From an uncultured Clostridia bacterium (GTDB lineage: Bacteria; Bacillota; Clostridia; Oscillospirales; Acutalibacteraceae), in contig CALCBQ010000044.1 of the NCBI GenBank assembly GCA_937897215.1, positions 1 to 6,230 on the forward strand: a DNA stretch of 6,230 nt. The letters run 5' to 3'. The position numbers and the translations under genes were made by a program. Below are positions 4,870-6,230 of this stretch, one piece after another. The notes under the pieces are model-generated. The model ran no database searches and was not told where the DNA came from. It saw only the letters and a program-made list of their open reading frames with translations. Each line of letters begins with the position of its first letter. The stretch's first letter is position 1.

Positions 4870-6230
4870 ATGGCATTTGAAGGTTTGTCTGATAGACTTG
4901 AATCTGCTTTTCAACGATTGAAAAGTAAGGGTAGTCTTACAGAAAGTGATGTTAAAGAAGCGATGCGCGAAGTGCGACTTGCACTTTTAGAAGCTGACGT
5001 TAACTATAAAGTTGCCAAGGATTTCACAGCCAAGGTAACTGAACGTGCTATCGGTGCACAGGTTATGGAAAGTTTAACTCCTGCACAGATGGTTATTAAA
5101 ATAGTAAATGAAGAACTTACCGACCTTATGGGTGGAACACAAACTCGTCTTGCTTATGCAAGCCATCCGCCAACAGTTATTATGATGTGTGGTCTTCAGG
5201 GTTCAGGTAAAACTACTCATTGTGCAAAAATTGCACGAAAACTTAAAAGTGAAAATCACAGACCTTTGCTTGTAGCGTGTGATATTTATCGTCCTGCTGC
5301 TATCAAGCAGTTGCAGGTTGTGGGCGAACAAGTTGATGTTCCTGTTTTTGAAATGGGACAAACTGACCCAGTTGTAATTGCAAAAGAAGCAATTAAACTT
5401 GCAAAAGATAAGGGTTACGATTATGTGTTTATCGATACCGCAGGTCGTTTGCATATTGATACAGAACTTATGAATGAGCTTAAGAATATCAAAGTGGAAG
5501 TTCGTCCTCACGAAATTTTGCTTGTTATCGACTCAATGCTCGGTCAAGACGCAGTTACAGTAGCAAGTACGTTTAATGATGAACTCGGTATTGACGGTCT
5601 TGTTCTTACAAAAATGGATGGTGATACTCGTGGCGGTGCGGCTCTTTCAGCAAGAGCAGTTACAGGTAAACCAATCAAGTTTGTAGGTATGGGCGAAAAA
5701 CTCGATGAACTCGATTATTTCTATCCTGACCGTATGGCTTCTCGTATTCTCGGTATGGGCGATGTGCTTTCTCTTATCGAAAAAGCAGAAACAGCTCTTG
5801 ATGAGAAAAAAGCTGCAAAACTTGAAGAAAAACTTCGCAGAAATAAGTTTGACCTTGAAGATTTGCTTGACCAGATGGAACAAGTTCAGAAACTTGGTAG
5901 TATGAAAGATATTCTTTCAATGCTTCCGGGTATTAATAAAAAAGTTAAGGATGTTGATGTTGACGACCGTCAGTTAGACAGAATGAGAGCAATTATTCAG
6001 TCAATGACAGTTAAAGAACGTAGAAATCCTGATATTATCAACCCATCGCGTAAGCGAAGAATTGCTGCAGGTTGTGGTATGCAGGTTGAAGATGTTAATC
6101 GTCTTCTTAATCAGTACCGTCAAATGCAAAAAATGTTCAAACAAATGAATTCAGGCAGTATGAAACGCAAAATGAAACGTATGGGACTTACCGGTGGCGG
6201 AAACGGCATGGGTGGTATGGGTGGCTTTGG
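4870..6230 (+). CDS. ffh: Signal recognition particle GTPase Ffh (SRP54), 3' end outside window
   Basis: Ffh binds 4.5S/6S RNA and signal sequences of nascent membrane proteins, then pairs with its receptor FtsY to deliver ribosomes to the Sec translocon. The frame is open from ATG 4870 to the window edge: 453 whole codons plus two bases (Bacillus Ffh is about 446), so only a few tail residues are probably missing. Domains: N helices (1-95); G domain with P-loop GLQGSGKTT at 108-116, DIYRPAA at 138-144, DTAGR at 189-193, TKMD at 247-250 and GMGEK at 273-277; M domain from about 298 with GSMKDILSMLPG at 343-354 and the RNA-binding segment SRKRRIAAGCG at 393-403. The tail is Gly/Met-rich. DSMLGQDA replaces the more usual DAMTGQDA. 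AGGAG at 4860-4864, overlapping the ylxM stop, is 5 nt before the ATG. In many Bacillota rpsP follows; that cannot be seen here. Confidence 0.98.
   Translation, partial: MAFEGLSDRLESAFQRLKSKGSLTESDVKEAMREVRLALLEADVNYKVAKDFTAKVTERAIGAQVMESLTPAQMVIKIVNEELTDLMGGTQTRLAYASHPPTVIMMCGLQGSGKTTHCAKIARKLKSENHRPLLVACDIYRPAAIKQLQVVGEQVDVPVFEMGQTDPVVIAKEAIKLAKDKGYDYVFIDTAGRLHIDTELMNELKNIKVEVRPHEILLVIDSMLGQDAVTVASTFNDELGIDGLVLTKMDGDTRGGAALSARAVTGKPIKFVGMGEKLDELDYFYPDRMASRILGMGDVLSLIEKAETALDEKKAAKLEEKLRRNKFDLEDLLDQMEQVQKLGSMKDILSMLPGINKKVKDVDVDDRQLDRMRAIIQSMTVKERRNPDIINPSRKRRIAAGCGMQVEDVNRLLNQYRQMQKMFKQMNSGSMKRKMKRMGLTGGGNGMGGMGGF

Noticed and set aside
6070..6078. GCG instead of GSG in the Ffh RNA-binding segment
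   Set aside because: Cys at this place is also found in other Ffh proteins, including that of Escherichia coli, so it is not unusual.

Overview
The window is a low-GC, gene-dense stretch of a bacterial chromosome. It looks like a member of the Bacillota (Firmicutes), most likely class Clostridia and possibly an Oscillospirales/Ruminococcaceae-type gut anaerobe. The phylum is suggested by the order era - yqzL-like - recO, a full-length MutS2, a YlxM gene directly ahead of ffh, strong AG-rich Shine-Dalgarno sites and near-consensus sigma-A-type promoters. The Thr-rich lipoprotein is in the style of Ruminococcaceae surface proteins. The finer placement is a guess from style, not from a search. 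Every gene is on the + strand and none is visibly broken.

Block 1 (1-3863) reads as one operon. It holds the 3' part of era (GTPase for 30S subunit maturation), a 55-codon YqzL-like ORF, recO (recombination mediator, overlapping the small ORF by 50 nt) and mutS2 (MutS-like ATPase with C-terminal Smr domain), which starts 3 nt after recO. No promoter or terminator was seen inside this block, and no terminator was seen after mutS2.

Block 2 (3864-4479) is a single-gene insertion. It has an extended -10 promoter, a gene for a 150-residue predicted lipoprotein with four 11-12-residue Thr-rich repeats, and an intrinsic terminator.

Block 3 (4406-6230) is the signal-recognition-particle operon. It has a perfect-consensus promoter (TTGACA-17-TATAAT), then ylxM, then ffh, which runs off the right edge within its Gly/Met-rich tail. 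The terminator of block 2 is superimposed on the start of block 3: its stem takes in part of the -10 box and the whole likely start-site region.

Most of the window is well-known housekeeping sequence, and I see no novel multi-gene system. The parts most worth a second look are the fused terminator/promoter ahead of ylxM-ffh, the small lipoprotein of unknown function, and the overlapping YqzL-like small gene. A theme links several genes: Era (ribosome assembly), MutS2 (rescue of collided ribosomes, as shown in Bacillus) and Ffh/YlxM (membrane targeting of ribosomes) all act on ribosomes.
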